The translations under genes and the position numbers were made by a program. The notes under the pieces are model-generated. The model was not told the origin of the DNA, made no database searches, and saw only the letters and a list, made by a program, of their open reading frames with translations. A DNA stretch of 64,000 nucleotides from Blattamonas nauphoetae (taxonomy: Eukaryota; Preaxostyla; Oxymonadida), in NCBI GenBank assembly GCA_033064195.1, contig JARBJD010000054.1, positions 1 to 64,000 on the forward strand, written 5' to 3'. Shown piece after piece: positions 12,192-23,398 of this stretch (position 1 is its first letter; the number at the start of each line of letters is the position of its first letter).

Positions 12192-12797
12192 TAGTGGAGT
12201 CACCAATCGGTGTCCTGTCACCAATCGGTGCTTTTTTCAATAAATGTCACAATGGGTCAAACTAAGAAAAAAATAAATTTTTAGAATTATCCTCCCACGC
12301 GATCCCGAGAAAACCTCAAAATATTTTATACAGTAGGTTACTGTACATTTTTTTCACTTTTTCTTTTTTTTTCTTTCATTTCTCCACAACCAGACTTCCG
12401 TTTCACACCGAAGAAAAAGCATTTTTTTCGTAAAGATATCGATTAAAAACGATCAAAAAAATAAAAATTTTTTTCCCATGAAATTTTTCGGGGCGAAAAA
12501 CAGCCTTTTTTCACATCTTCCCAAATACCCAAGATTTTTTTCTGATTTTTTTTTTCAAAATATTGGTTGCACCAAAAAAACATTTCTGTGAAAAATTTCA
12601 TCAAAATCTGTTCACAGGTTGTGAAGATTTAACGAGAACACATGAAAAAAGCGGTCAAAAAGAGGTTTTTTGAGGTTTTCTCGGGATCATGTGGGAAGAT
12701 AATTCTAAAATTTTACATTTTTCTTAGTTTGAACCATAGTGACTTTTCAAGAAAAAAGCACCGATTGGTGACAGGACACCGATTGGTGACTCCACTA
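12192..12797. mobile_element. 606-bp MITE with TGA target duplication
   Basis: The ends TAGTGGAGTCACCAATCGG and its inverted copy bound an element of 606 bases. Inverted similarity reaches about 150 bases inward on both sides, including two nested copies of the near-palindrome CACCAATCGGTG in each arm and a TTTTCTCGGGATC-type block. The interior is A/T-rich and has no gene. TGA flanks both ends (12189-12191 and 12798-12800), and the related block at 8248-8300 contains the same site with a single TGA and no insert. A 3-base duplication fits PIF/Harbinger-like elements better than Tc1/mariner, but TGA is not their usual TWA target, so the superfamily is left open. Confidence 0.88.
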
Positions 12798-13219
12798 TGA
12801 GATTTATCGAAGTCCTGCTCTCACAACGCCTTTTCACCAATCCTCACATGTCAGACTCGATCATGATTCTTTTGGGCTTATTCATTCAGACCAGCCCATC
12901 TCATCGTTCAACATTGGAGTTTGTTCTCGCATCTCCATTTGTGCAAATATTTACCAATTGTCTCTCATTCATCGAACACGTCGATGCTCTCTGGAATACT
13001 CTTAGCGATTTCAACTCTTCGCTGAATGATTGGAACAAGGAAGGCCCAGAAGTTCTCCAGTCTGGGAAACGGATGATGCAAGCTCTTTTTTCGGAAGGCT
13101 TCGAAGACACACTCGAACAGATGGTAGTGCACATCAAGGATGGAGAGTATGGTTTCCGTCTTGTCGAAGATTGTCACTCGATCTCACAAATGCTGGGATC
13201 GAATGTGATGGAGCAGTGA
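12797..13219 (+). CDS. C-terminal fragment of a helical-repeat family protein, 140 aa
   Basis: An open frame of 140 codons rich in Leu and Phe with helical-repeat character (for example TLEFVLASPFVQIF at residues 35-48 and MVVHIKDGEYGFRLVED further on). I associate it, from memory only, with C-terminal parts of large HEAT-like proteins expanded in this kind of genome. The apparent ATG lies on the insertion junction: its A is the last base of the MITE and its TG come from the target duplication. The start is therefore probably accidental, and the ancestral frame would have continued upstream (CTG AGA TTT ATC). It is most likely a truncated gene. Confidence 0.4.
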   Translation: MRFIEVLLSQRLFTNPHMSDSIMILLGLFIQTSPSHRSTLEFVLASPFVQIFTNCLSFIEHVDALWNTLSDFNSSLNDWNKEGPEVLQSGKRMMQALFSEGFEDTLEQMVVHIKDGEYGFRLVEDCHSISQMLGSNVMEQ

Positions 13220-13268
13220 AGAGCGACAACAACCACCTGTCTGGAACGAGAAGAATGGAAAGATGCAT

Positions 13269-14980
13269 CAAATTTGTAGGCATGGCTGACCGGCACTGAC
13301 CGGTCAGTTTTTACCGAAAAGTACTGACGGTCACTGACCGGAGGTATTGCGGAACCCATAATCAGGAGGTACAATTACTCCGAAGTGGATTCGAATAAAC
13401 CTGAAATTTGAACCGAAAAAGAGAATGTCTTCACAATTTATTCGGATTTTTGCAAAAGTTTATCATTATCACTTCAATCAAGAAGTTTCACTCTTATTTT
13501 TTAACATTTATTTGTCAGGGATCGAAACAAAAACTTTATGGGCGGGTGATCGAACTGATTTATCACATCCAACAGAAAACAATAAATGGGAATGTCTTCT
13601 GGTCTTTGTAAACAAAACAATAATCGCTGTGAAAGTCATTTCAGAATGAGAACTTTGATATAAAGTGAATGAGACAGACGCCTTTGCATGCTCCTTCGCT
13701 GAACGAAGAAGCCGAACTGTGACGGTGGTGGGATGCTGCAGCGTGTGTGGATGGCGAGTGTCGAAGGGGGAGTGTTGGCACGATGTTGGGATGTCTTGAG
13801 TGAGAGTGGCTACGTATTGAGGGCGAACGCGAAGAATAAAGGAGTCTGGAAGAACATGGGCGAGATGTGTGTGATGTGAGCGAGAGTGGGACTGAGCTGA
13901 TGGTGGCAGATGGGTGGGTGCGTCGAGACAAGCGAGGTCTGGGTAGACGGTGAAGAAAGAGATGAAATAGCTCGTCTGCTTCTGTGTGCACACTGTCTCG
14001 TTTAGAATCTTCAGAACGTTTCAATCAAGCAAGTCAGCATTCTCCTGCATTGTGTTGCCTGCTTCATTCTCCATCGTAGTGATGAGAGGAGTGGTTGTGT
14101 TTCGAGTTTGGTGAAGGCTGTTGATTCTGTTGTTAAGGTCGCCGGTCATCATCTTCGCAGTGCTGCGATTGCAGTGCTGGAGCAGTTCCAAAATCTCGTG
14201 TGAAATCGATAAACGGCTGGGAGTCGAACGGGTTGGAGGAGAGCGATTACGGCGGAGGCGGGTTAAAGTGTTGTTGGTCCCTCATGGGTGCGGTTGGGTC
14301 GGGTTTTCTTTCGAGTTGAGAGTGGCTGGGTTTACTATCGGCCATGATTAAGTACGGTGATGACGACTGCTGGCGTTGGTGAAGTATCACATTCTGTCCA
14401 GTAAGAAGTGTCGGTCGAAGAATTTCATTAAGGAGTGACTCTGGGCTTGTCTTGCATGAACAGTGGGAGGGATAGGTTCAATTTGAAGGACGTCAGAAAA
14501 CCATGAGTACTTGAGAGCATCTGTGGCAGAGATCCACAGTGTAGGGTCAGACCAGATGAGAGAGCAATACCAACGAGTAGCAGTCGGCAGAGTCGTGAAG
14601 AAAAGAGTGAGAAAAGCACTCCTTTGAGTTGGATCAATGCTGTGAGCAAAAGCCTAGGGGTGTGTCAACACGATGGGCAGATCCGCTCCGATTGTTACAG
14701 TATCGAGAGGTGAGGACGACTCTCTGTATATAAAAGAGAATGAAGCAGAGAACTTGAAAATATACTGTTCAAATGCGGCTGAACATTGAGAAGAACGAAT
14801 TAGTGTTAGAAGGCAGTCAAGAGGTATCTGGAAGCTACTCCAGACATGCTTATCGGAAAATTTGTCAGGTATTTGTCAATAGCATGCATTTTTAAGGTTC
14901 AGATCAGATCTGACCCTTAGCAGTGTTGTGGAGTGACACTGACCGCCACTTTTGGCCGGTCAGCCATGCCTACAAATTTG
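13269..14980. mobile_element. Candidate 1.7-kb TIR element with GACCGGTCAG subterminal repeats
   Basis: A 26-base exact inverted repeat (core TGTAGGCATGGCTGACCGGC) begins at 13269 and its partner ends at 14980. Inside each end are further copies of CTGACCGGT/ACTGACC in both orientations (13290-13345 and 14935-14960), a layout typical of transposase-binding subterminal repeats in DNA transposons. The interior has open frames up to 161 codons (minus strand 13508-13993), none recognised as a transposase. The outer edges are ambiguous because CAAATTTG is itself palindromic, and no clean target duplication is visible. Confidence 0.55.
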
Positions 14981-15306
14981 AAAATTAAAGATGAACAAGA
15001 AAGTGAAAGAACTGGTCGAAATCGAACCTGCCGATGACGTAAGGCTTGTCTTTGCTGGAAGTTATATGTTAAGGGAATTGATCAATTCATCTTTTTTTCA
15101 TGTTCGCCAATCCGACTCAATCCTCACTCACTGCCGCATCAACCTCTGAGCACACACTGGAAGGATTGGTTTGTGTCTTTTGTGTCTGAACTTCATCATG
15201 TTCACGGACTTCATGGTTCACTTTTCTTTTCCACTTTTTTCATCCCTTTTATGAAATTTGCGTCTCGTTTGTTAATATTCTCATTCTTTGTTGTGTTACA
15301 TTGCAG

Positions 15307-17242
15307 ATGGAAGAATTCAGGAGATGTGAAAGTGAGTTCAAGAATGGCGATGAAACTGTCCAATTCAAGATCACTCATTCAGTCATCACCATTCTCACAT
15401 CAGGTCTGTCACATGCTTTTTTCGTGATTGTTGAATTATTTGTGAACACATTCTTCCGATTTGGATTGTTAATTACTTCCCTCTTGTATTATCTCAGAAT
15501 CATCCAAAATGAAGGAACGAAGCGAGATTGGGATTCGGAGTGGATTGTTGGAGAGATTTTCGGAACGACTGTCTTCGAACTGTCCATCTACACTTTCCGT
15601 ATGTCTCATTTCTTCTCCATATGTTCATTTTTTTCGGGTTGTCTTCGATCGTGTTCAGGCACTTCTGTCAAGTGTGATTGGAGTGATGGTGACATCGGTG
15701 TCGGAAGAACGACCGCGACTTCGGAGTGATTTGATTCCTTCACTCCTTGCCCTCTCCTCCGTTTATTCATCTCTTTCTTCATCTATTCTATTTCTCCTTC
15801 TTTCTCTTCTTCTCATTTTGGATTGGTTGATCAGCATGCAGACAGTTCGTTGTCCACACCAGCAACACACTCGATTGGGTCTGTTCTCACCTCTCTTCTT
15901 CATCATTCTTACCTCTCTTCTCTTCTCTCGTCCTTATTCTCTCTTCATCTGTTCTGCCCTGATTTGTGTTTGGAGTCTTCTGTGTGGAGGAAGGCTTTCG
16001 TCGATGGAAATGGAGGGAGTGCTGAGCTCAGGAATTGTTGAGAGACTGTGCACTCGAATCGAAACCGAATCAGGTGCTGATGATCTTCTCCCAACTCTTC
16101 TTGTTTTGGACCGATTGTGTTCTGGCCTGCAATCTCACCATGGCAACGAACATCTTTCAGACTCGGCAGAAGATTCGTTCTCGCTTCTTCGTCGCTGTGG
16201 ATTCGCACTGTCTCGGATTGAACAAGGAATTCTGACACTCGAGAAGAGAGTCGGTGGTCCGATTGATTGCGACGAGAAGATGTGGAACATCCAACAGCAA
16301 GTTGGTGGAATGATTGTTCGTCATTTTCGATCCTCGATCCATTCAACGAAAAAAGAGATTGGATCGATTGGGATTGACTTGGCAGCTGTTCGAAGGGAGA
16401 TGGAAGGAGAAAGAGAAAAAGAGAGGAAAGAGCGTGAGATGGAGAAAAGAGAGATGGAGATGCGAGAGAACGAAAGAGAGATGGCAGCAAAGAAGGCAGA
16501 AGAGGAGAGGCAGAGAGAGTTCGCGAGGAAGACGAGAGAGCTGGATGAGATGAAGAGGATGAACGAACGACTCATCGAGAAAGGACATCAACAGGAAGAA
16601 AAAGAGAATGAGGAAAGGAAGAGAGAAGAGGAACAGAAGAAAAAGGAAGAAGAAGAAGAAGAAGAAAAGCGACGAAGGAATGTGAAGGAAGGAGCAGCAG
16701 CCATCGAAGTGTTCCAACAAGACAACTTCACTCTCTCTGGAAACGTCTTCACGAGGACAGGAGAGGGCTGGAAGACTCTCCTCTCGCATTCATTCGGAGC
16801 AGTCGTTGTTCGAATCACATTCATCATCCGTTCAGTTGGAAATCACTTCTTCCCGGGTCTGATCACTCCTGACTTGACTGAACAAGCGAAGACATACACA
16901 AATGGCGTGATTGGGAACTTGAAAGGAGCAACTGGATGGGTCCTTCATCAGTCAGATCTGAGTGTGTTTCACGATGGAAAGCTCTCTCATAGTGGATCAG
17001 CATGTAAGGTTGCGGCAGTTGGACAGCGAGTGGTGATGGAGGCAGATGGACGAGAAGGAAAGCGAACATTGAAGCTGTCGCAAGATGGAGAGACACAGCC
17101 AGTCTTCTTCTCCAACATTCCTGTTCCCTTCCGATTCGGCATTCAGATGTATTACACAGGCTCTTCAGTTGAGATTGTGTCATCAGAAGTATTGAAAGAA
17201 CCAGCGATGGTTGGAGGGAGTTTGGAAGTGGTGATGGACTAA
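15307..17242 (+). CDS. Coiled-coil protein with SPRY-like C-terminal domain
   Basis: The 3' part (about 15990-17242) is a solid reading frame: a helical region (VLSSGIVERLCTRIETE), then a charged Glu/Lys/Arg coiled coil at about 16370-16690, then a beta-rich domain at 16700-17200. Its motifs (GNVFTRTGEGWKTLLS, VVMEADGREGKRTLKLSQDG, VPFRFGIQMYYTG) resemble SPRY/B30.2-type folds. The 5' part is split: introns fit at about 15407-15500 (GTCTGT to CTCAG) and 15600-15659 (GTATGT to TTCAG), and at least one more is needed between 15760 and 15990. Read straight through, that last part gives a Leu/Phe-rich false membrane region. CAG just before the ATG at 15307 is itself a good acceptor, so an earlier exon is possible. 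A broken relative lies at 9140-9467. Function unknown; SPRY domains usually bind proteins. Confidence 0.72.
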
Positions 17243-17523
17243 TCGGAGCTCTTCTCTCTTCACACCAGCAATCACTTCACTCCGCTTCATTTTGGTGGAA
17301 GCTGTTTCACATCATTTGACCCCATAAAACATTTAAAAGTGTTGTCTAAAAGAATTGGTCTCATTTTAAAAATGAAGATTGTGTTGTGAACTAAAATCAT
17401 GCCAAAACATCATCCAAGACGGAAACAAATTCATCTATCGAACATATTCCAAGAATATCATGATCAAAATGATCAACAAGAGCGAGGAATGTCTATATAT
17501 TCGAAAAAAAGACCAAGAAATCA

Positions 17524-19597
17524 TCAATAAGAAGAAAAGAGGCAAACGTTCTCGTCAGGAACCATATCACTGTTGATCAGTCCACGTCGAACAGCCTGAA
17601 GTGAAACACACGTCGCATTATTCACATCTCGGCATTCATTCGCAAATTGCTTGACTTCCTTCCCAGTATCGAGGATTGTTCGTTTGATGTGTCTGAGAGC
17701 TGTGTCGACGTTTGGCGTGACTGGGTATCCAGCGAGCATGGGGAGATCGACAAGTTGATCTGGAACACGATGACCTAGTTTGTAATGAAGAGTGAAGTCA
17801 TCAGCGTCGTAGAGCAAGATCTGTTTGCCCAACATCGGGATAACGTCTCCAATATGAACGTCCTGTGTCAGAATATATGCACCGCTTCCATCCTCACGTT
17901 TATATTTCCCGCGTTGCAGGAATTTTCCATTTGAAGTCCCAGAATTGCGGTCGAGCGGTTCAAAAATGGCGATGGTGTCGTCGGCTGGGAAAACTGAGAA
18001 AATGAAGCGTCTGTTAGCATCTTGAGCAGCAGCATTGAGGAATCTGGCTTTGTATCTGAACACAACCCCTTCGAAGGCGATCTGGCGTGGGAGATCCTTC
18101 TTGGCTGGTTTTGGAATTAAACTACGGACATTCTGCATCGAGTCCTCATCTGATCCGATGCCCACATACGGTGGAATTTCCTGAAACGATAGAAATTGCA
18201 GAGTGACTGAAAAGAAGGCAGCAAACAGCTGTTGGCACGATAAGCTCGACGGACGGCAGTTCGATCTGCTCGAATTCCGTCACACCAAAAACATCGCGAT
18301 AGAACTTTTTGGTGAAAGCATCGCAATCGTAGAGGAAGAATGGGCGGTTGAAAACGTTGACAGTCCATCCAACCATCAAATCCGACGCGTTGAGTGCTTG
18401 ATCCTTGTTAATCGACGTTGCTTCACCGACAAAGCGACGAGGAACACGTTGGCGGCGGATGAATGTCGAGAAGTTGGCGTAACCAGAATTACCTCTGACG
18501 ATCTCGTTGACTTGAATTGTGTCGTCACTCAGATAGTACTGAAGAACAAATTGCCTCAGATCACCAAAAGCTTCATTGCGATCATCCCAAACACAGAAGA
18601 AACGAAGAACTTTGCGATCGTTGAGGATGAATTGCCGAAGAGCTTGCTTGTCTGGATCTTTTGTTGTGGTCTGGCGAGCTCGTGGTTTTGTTGCAGCGGC
18701 ATTCTCTTCCCAGACATCGATTGGCCAGGGTTCCGGCTCTGAAAGTTGTCGGCCTGTTTTCCTAAAGAAGTTCTGACGACGAGATGAAGTGTGTCGAAAA
18801 ATGCGAACCTTGGTGAATTCATCGGCATCAACAATGTGATAGACAACGCCATATATTTCGACATCAATTCCAATATCAAAATCATCCCAATGATAATATA
18901 TGCCAGTGTCTCCAGGTTTCGGGAATTGATGCCTGCGAACACGTGTCCCTTGAGGGATTCCACTATTGTCCTGACGAAATTCGTTGATCTGCATACTGTC
19001 ATCCTCAAGGTAGCAGTAGATTTTGACTTTTCTGGAAGGATTAAGAAAAAAGTTGGTAAACCTATATCGTTGTGTTTCAAGGCGTGTCTCAGCGACTCCT
19101 TCTTGGAAATAACCGTAGAAGCGTAGAACCTATGTGAGGAATGAAATGGAATATCACAATGAACGATATGTGTCAATATTCAAAATAGGGAATGATTGAT
19201 AAATCGATTGTCGAATAAACCTTCCTATCAAATGCGATGAAAGCTGGGATGTGTTCCCCGGAGGAATCTGATGCATCTATTCCAGAGTTTGCCATAATTG
19301 AACGAGTTGTGTGAGTTTGTTTTGGGACTTGGCCTGGCAAGAGTGTGCCACCAATTCCAGGTGCATCAAGCTTCACCTCACGAGCACCTGTTTTCACACT
19401 GTGTGAAGATGACGATATAGGATATAGTGAATGAGAAATACACACTTCTTGTCAAATACATGACTTTTGGCAAAGTTTTCTTGAGGTTTGTTCATGACCC
19501 GGTATCCGGGGAGTAGGGGGAGATCTACGCAAAAGAAAGATGTGAAGAAAGAATGAATATCTACAAAAAACATACTGGGGTGTCTGGACGTCGTCAT
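17524..19597 (-). CDS. EFHC1: EFHC1-like DM10-domain flagellar microtubule protein
   Basis: Five exons: 19576-19597, 19446-19524, 19221-19398, 18251-19129 and 17524-18180, giving 604 residues. The introns are 51, 47, 91 and about 70 bases. The product follows the EFHC1/Rib72 plan: an N-terminal NLPLLPGYRV segment and GIGGTLLPGQ, then DM10 domain 1 (FIAFDRKVLRFYGYFQE and later YHWDDFDIGIDVEIYG), domain 2 (LNDRKVLRFFCVWDD, FFLYDCDAFTKKFY) and domain 3 (FEGVVFRYKARF, FIFSVFPADDTIAIFEP, ILLYDADDF). EFHC1 homologs are known inner-lumen proteins of axonemal doublet microtubules, so the organism builds flagella. The usual C-terminal EF-hand region is replaced by a short tail. The donor of the last intron could also lie a few bases away in the same phase. 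It lies 227 bases downstream of the ABCE1 stop codon, on the same strand. Confidence 0.9.
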
Positions 19598-19824
19598 TTC
19601 CAGCTAAATCAAATTCCAACGATGGCCCTTTATGAAAACTTTTCAATATCTCACCACTGGATAGATGAATGTTCAGGAATTGACAATCGAAGGGTGATTT
19701 CCATTTGGATTTTTCTACTAATTTCAGGTCACAATTTCTGAAACAACATCGATTTCTCAATTCAAGAGCGGGTCAACGTGTGAAATGCTGTTGTCGCCAC
19801 AATAAAACAAAATCCGAAACAAAA

Positions 19825-22007
19825 TCAATCCTCGCCTTCCTCCTCCTCTTCAGCACCCGTGTCCTTCTTCTTAGGCTTGGTTCCCATGTCATCAGTGCCC
19901 TCTGGACCGTCTCCGATGAAGAAGTACTGCCCAGCCAACTTCTGCTCCCGATCCTTCACAGAATTGAATTTATTGATCCGGGGACGATAGTTTGTGGGAT
20001 CACGGCGGAAGGTGATTTGGAGTTGGGCCAGGAACTGGTTCAGACCGATCAAAAGTGTTTGTGGTGATCGTCCGACGGCATTCACTGATGGCTGCCCCTC
20101 AAACACAATCACATGATCAGCCAGATACGTGGCCATGATGAAATCGTGTTCGACGACGAAGGCTGTCTTCTTGGCGTGGAGAATGTATCGCTTGATGACT
20201 TTGGCTGTGACGACACGCTGCTCGGCGTCCAAATACGCTGAGGGCTCATCAATCAGATACACATTGGCTGGCTTGCCCAGACACATCACGATAGCCACTC
20301 GTTGCAGTTCACCACCAGAAAGATGTTGGATTTGTTTGTCCAACAACTGTTCAATGAGCATGGGCTTGAGGACATCAGTATTGAACTGAGGATCGGCAAA
20401 GCGATTTCCGATCTGTTTGTAGAGAAGTTCACGGACGGTACGATGAGGGTTGTTCTTGTCTGGTTTCGGGCTGATCTTCTGCGGTTTGTAGGAGATGTTC
20501 AAACGAGGGGCTTCGACACCACCATCTGGAGGGATCAGACCAGCAAGGAGGTTGACAAGTGTTGTCTTTCCTGTTCCGTTTTCACCAAGCAGAACGATGA
20601 TTTCAGAATGGCTGAACTGACCTGCCTCAACCTTCAATTCGAACGGTCCAAGCTTCTTCTTCATCTCAGGGTATGTGTAATGAGCAACCGAGCCCTTTGA
20701 TTTGTCTGTTTCCTCAGCAGTTTCGGACACTTTGAAGTTCAGTTCGAACGGACGGAAGCGAAGGTTCTCTGCCGGAATGTAGCCCGCCAAGAAGTGATTA
20801 ATGCCATCGCGCACATTCATTGGGAAGGTGACAACACCGTACGCTCCTTGCTGTCCGTAAAGAACGCAGACAAAGTCGGAGAGGTAGTCGAGAATGGACA
20901 AGTCGTGTTCGACAATAATAACGTAGCTACAAGGTGGGAGAGAAAGAAAAATGATTGATAAAAGGGTGTTTTGTCAGAATAACGAGAAAATGTGGGATAT
21001 AATCAAATATTGAGGGGAATTAGTCGATGTCAAACTTCGAGTCTGTGACCAAGTCACGGATAACATTAGCAGCCTTGAGACGCTGACGGATGTCGAGATA
21101 TGAGGATGGCTCATCGATCATATACACGTCAGCCTTTTGTACAGCGACGAGAGCGATGCAGAACCGTTGAAGTTCCCCTCCCGACAATTCCTCAATTCTT
21201 CTTGTCAGAACACCCTTCAGATCAAGAAGTTCGACTAAAGAATCGAACATGTCGCGTTGGTTCTTATTCTGGAGCAATTGTCCGACTTGTCCGTTCATTG
21301 CTTGGGCTACTTGGTCAACATATTGTGGCTTGATGATGGCCTTGAGATTCTCCTCAAGGATCTTTGTGAAGTAATTCTGAAGCTCAGAGCCACGGAAGTA
21401 CTTGAGAATGTCTTGCCAATCAGGCGGGTTGTCAAAGTGGCCAAGATTGGGCTTGAGTTTTGCAGCGAGAATGCGAAGAGCTGTCGACTTGCCAATACCG
21501 TTCGTCCCAACAAGACCAAGAACTTGGCCAGGGCGAGGTGTGGGGAGACGGTGAAGTTTGAAGGAGTTGGGACCAAAGCGATGGGTGCATTCGCGATCGA
21601 GCGATTTTGGGAGATTGATGATTTCAATGGCTTCGAATGGACATTTCTGATGAAATAAAGAGGGAATCAGGTGAAGAGTGAGGAAGGTGCAACAGGAACA
21701 AGTTGTGAACGAGATGGATAAGTGAAATGAAGTATGAAGATTGGAACATCCATTGTGTGATAATTTGAGTTATAAATCAAACCTTCACGCAAATACCACA
21801 GCCAATGCACAGCTCTTCTGACAAAAAGGCAACTTTGTCTTCTTTCTGGACCTCAATACAGAGTTTTCCTTTCTGCTTTGATCCTTGTCGAACCACAGGA
21901 CATGAACGTTTGCATTCAAGTTGGCAACGTTTTGGTTTGCAACGATCAGCCTTGACGATGGCAATACGTTGGAGTCGATCTGCTTCCTCTCCGCGTTTCC
22001 TTTCCAT
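19825..22007 (-). CDS. ABCE1: ABCE1/Rli1 ribosome-recycling ATPase
   Basis: Three exons: 21783-22007, 21036-21646 and 20927-minus-one to 19825 (introns 136 and 109 bases, both with GTTTGA donors), 645 residues. The N-terminal iron-sulfur domain has all eight cysteines in two clusters ([15 protein letters not shown] and [12 protein letters not shown]). Nucleotide-binding domain 1 has [18 protein letters not shown] and [11 protein letters not shown]; domain 2 has [18 protein letters not shown] and [21 protein letters not shown] and FVVEHDFIM are the switch histidine motifs. ABCE1 splits terminated ribosomes in the cytosol and depends on iron-sulfur assembly, so the gene implies a working cytosolic Fe-S pathway. 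A short insert (about QGSKQ) sits between the first cluster and KLCIEV, and the C-terminus ends in a Glu-rich tail. The middle exon has no Met near its 5' end. Confidence 0.96.
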
Positions 22008-22213
22008 TTGTGATCTGACGAGATCCTGCCCAGACTTTCTGTGAATTGATGATTGTCACAACTTTCCGGGTGAGATAGTACTTATTATTCATCCCATCGG
22101 ATATTTGATTCTCAAGTTACAGTATTTATTGTCTGAGTTACTGGAGTCCGGATAGGACGGAAAATTGATGAAAACGAAATACTCGAGCGAATTATGCGAG
22201 AAAATGAGAAATA

Positions 22214-23233
22214 TCATCCACGACGTTTCCAAAAGTAGCATTGCTTACATGTTTTGCAGATGAAAGAATGCTTCTGTCCATACAATCGTGTGAGAGGGAA
22301 GAAACAGAGAGGACAGCAGCCTGATTTGAGGGTGTCGAATGTGAAGAGTTTCAAAATGGATGGGTCTTCAAGCAATTTCAGTTCATATTCAAAAAGACGG
22401 GTTTGAAGGTCACCTGGAAGGAATGTCCCAGAACATGGTCCATTTTTTGAGCACGGACACGTCATCTGTACGTTGAATAAAGGAGGCTCGATGTCAGAGA
22501 AAATGTCATTCTGAAGGAATGAAATCTGCTTGAGAATTGATCCATGCAGACAATCGTCGCAGATGATGTGGAAGCGAGAGCATTGGAGAGCTTCGTGTGG
22601 GTACACCTGGTTAGAACAACTGGTGCAGGAAACATATTCAGCTCGAGCATAATTTTCAATATTGCGGATTGTCCAGTCTGTGACAGGGAACGAGAGTCGA
22701 GATTGAGGTGTGTCGCGAAGTTGTAGAGGTCCTTTTTCCTCCATTTGCGAATCATCTATCTGTTCTTGATAAAGGGTCATGTATTCGGTTAGTAGAGTTT
22801 CGTTTCGGAGGATATGCAAATCTACTTGGGTGTGTGGATGGGGGACGAGTACAGAGAGATCTGGTTCACTATCTCGAGTTTCTACTGTTTCTAGCAGTTT
22901 ATAATACGTCGGAACAAAAAGGTAATGATTTTGCTTGAATGTTGCTGGGATTGTGGCAGGTTGATGAAAAAATTGTTTCGTAAATCTGATAAAATTGTTC
23001 GGATAGACTGGTCCAAAGATATTCTTTGTAACTTCATAAGAGAATGGATCTCGCAAAACAGGGTTCTTGAGTAGGAGTTGTTCGCGCTCATCCAGGACTG
23101 AGAGGAATGCGAGAATTGCGTTTGTTCTTGCAACTGTTAGATAGGCGGTTTTTGAGGAGAGATCAGTCAAAAAGTCTATTTTAAATTGAGGCATGTAGTA
23201 AAGTAGTTTATTGACGACATCTTGATCATTCAT
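22214..23233 (-). CDS. Cys-rich zinc-finger protein, 339 aa
   Basis: Single exon from the ATG at 23233; a TTG five codons upstream is less likely. The first 190 residues are helical without known motifs. From about residue 200 there are paired cysteine and histidine motifs: CTSCSNQVYPHEALQC, then HIICDDCLHG, CPCSKNGPC, and a final CCPLCFFPL with CKTCKQC. The spacing suggests a RING-like finger followed by a zinc ribbon, in the manner of E3 ligases or of transcription/repair factors, but I could not match a family. It lies between ABCE1 and XPO1, all on one strand with about 170-200 bases between genes. Confidence 0.75.
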   Translation of the reverse strand: MNDQDVVNKLLYYMPQFKIDFLTDLSSKTAYLTVARTNAILAFLSVLDEREQLLLKNPVLRDPFSYEVTKNIFGPVYPNNFIRFTKQFFHQPATIPATFKQNHYLFVPTYYKLLETVETRDSEPDLSVLVPHPHTQVDLHILRNETLLTEYMTLYQEQIDDSQMEEKGPLQLRDTPQSRLSFPVTDWTIRNIENYARAEYVSCTSCSNQVYPHEALQCSRFHIICDDCLHGSILKQISFLQNDIFSDIEPPLFNVQMTCPCSKNGPCSGTFLPGDLQTRLFEYELKLLEDPSILKLFTFDTLKSGCCPLCFFPLTRLYGQKHSFICKTCKQCYFWKRRG

Positions 23234-23398
23234 TGTATTCTGAGCCAAAAGCAGTAAAAATTTATTGCTGGTTTGATCTCGATGAATCGATGAAGTTCGA
23301 AAAGATTTCAGAGATAGTTCATTGAATTAACTCAAAAATAAGTGAATCAAAACGTGAATGTTTGGTGAAATGTTCGGGAGAAAACGATGACGAATGAA

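Noticed and set aside
13508-13993. 161-codon minus-strand frame rich in His, Ser and Thr
   Set aside because: It lies inside the candidate TIR element, has no conserved motif and overlaps other equally long frames. Not convincing as a gene or as a transposase.
15599-15990. Several apparent membrane spans in the N-terminal part of the SPRY-like protein
   Set aside because: They arise from reading pyrimidine-rich intron-like segments (GTATGT to TTCAG, GTTTAT to ATCAG). With these removed no membrane span remains.
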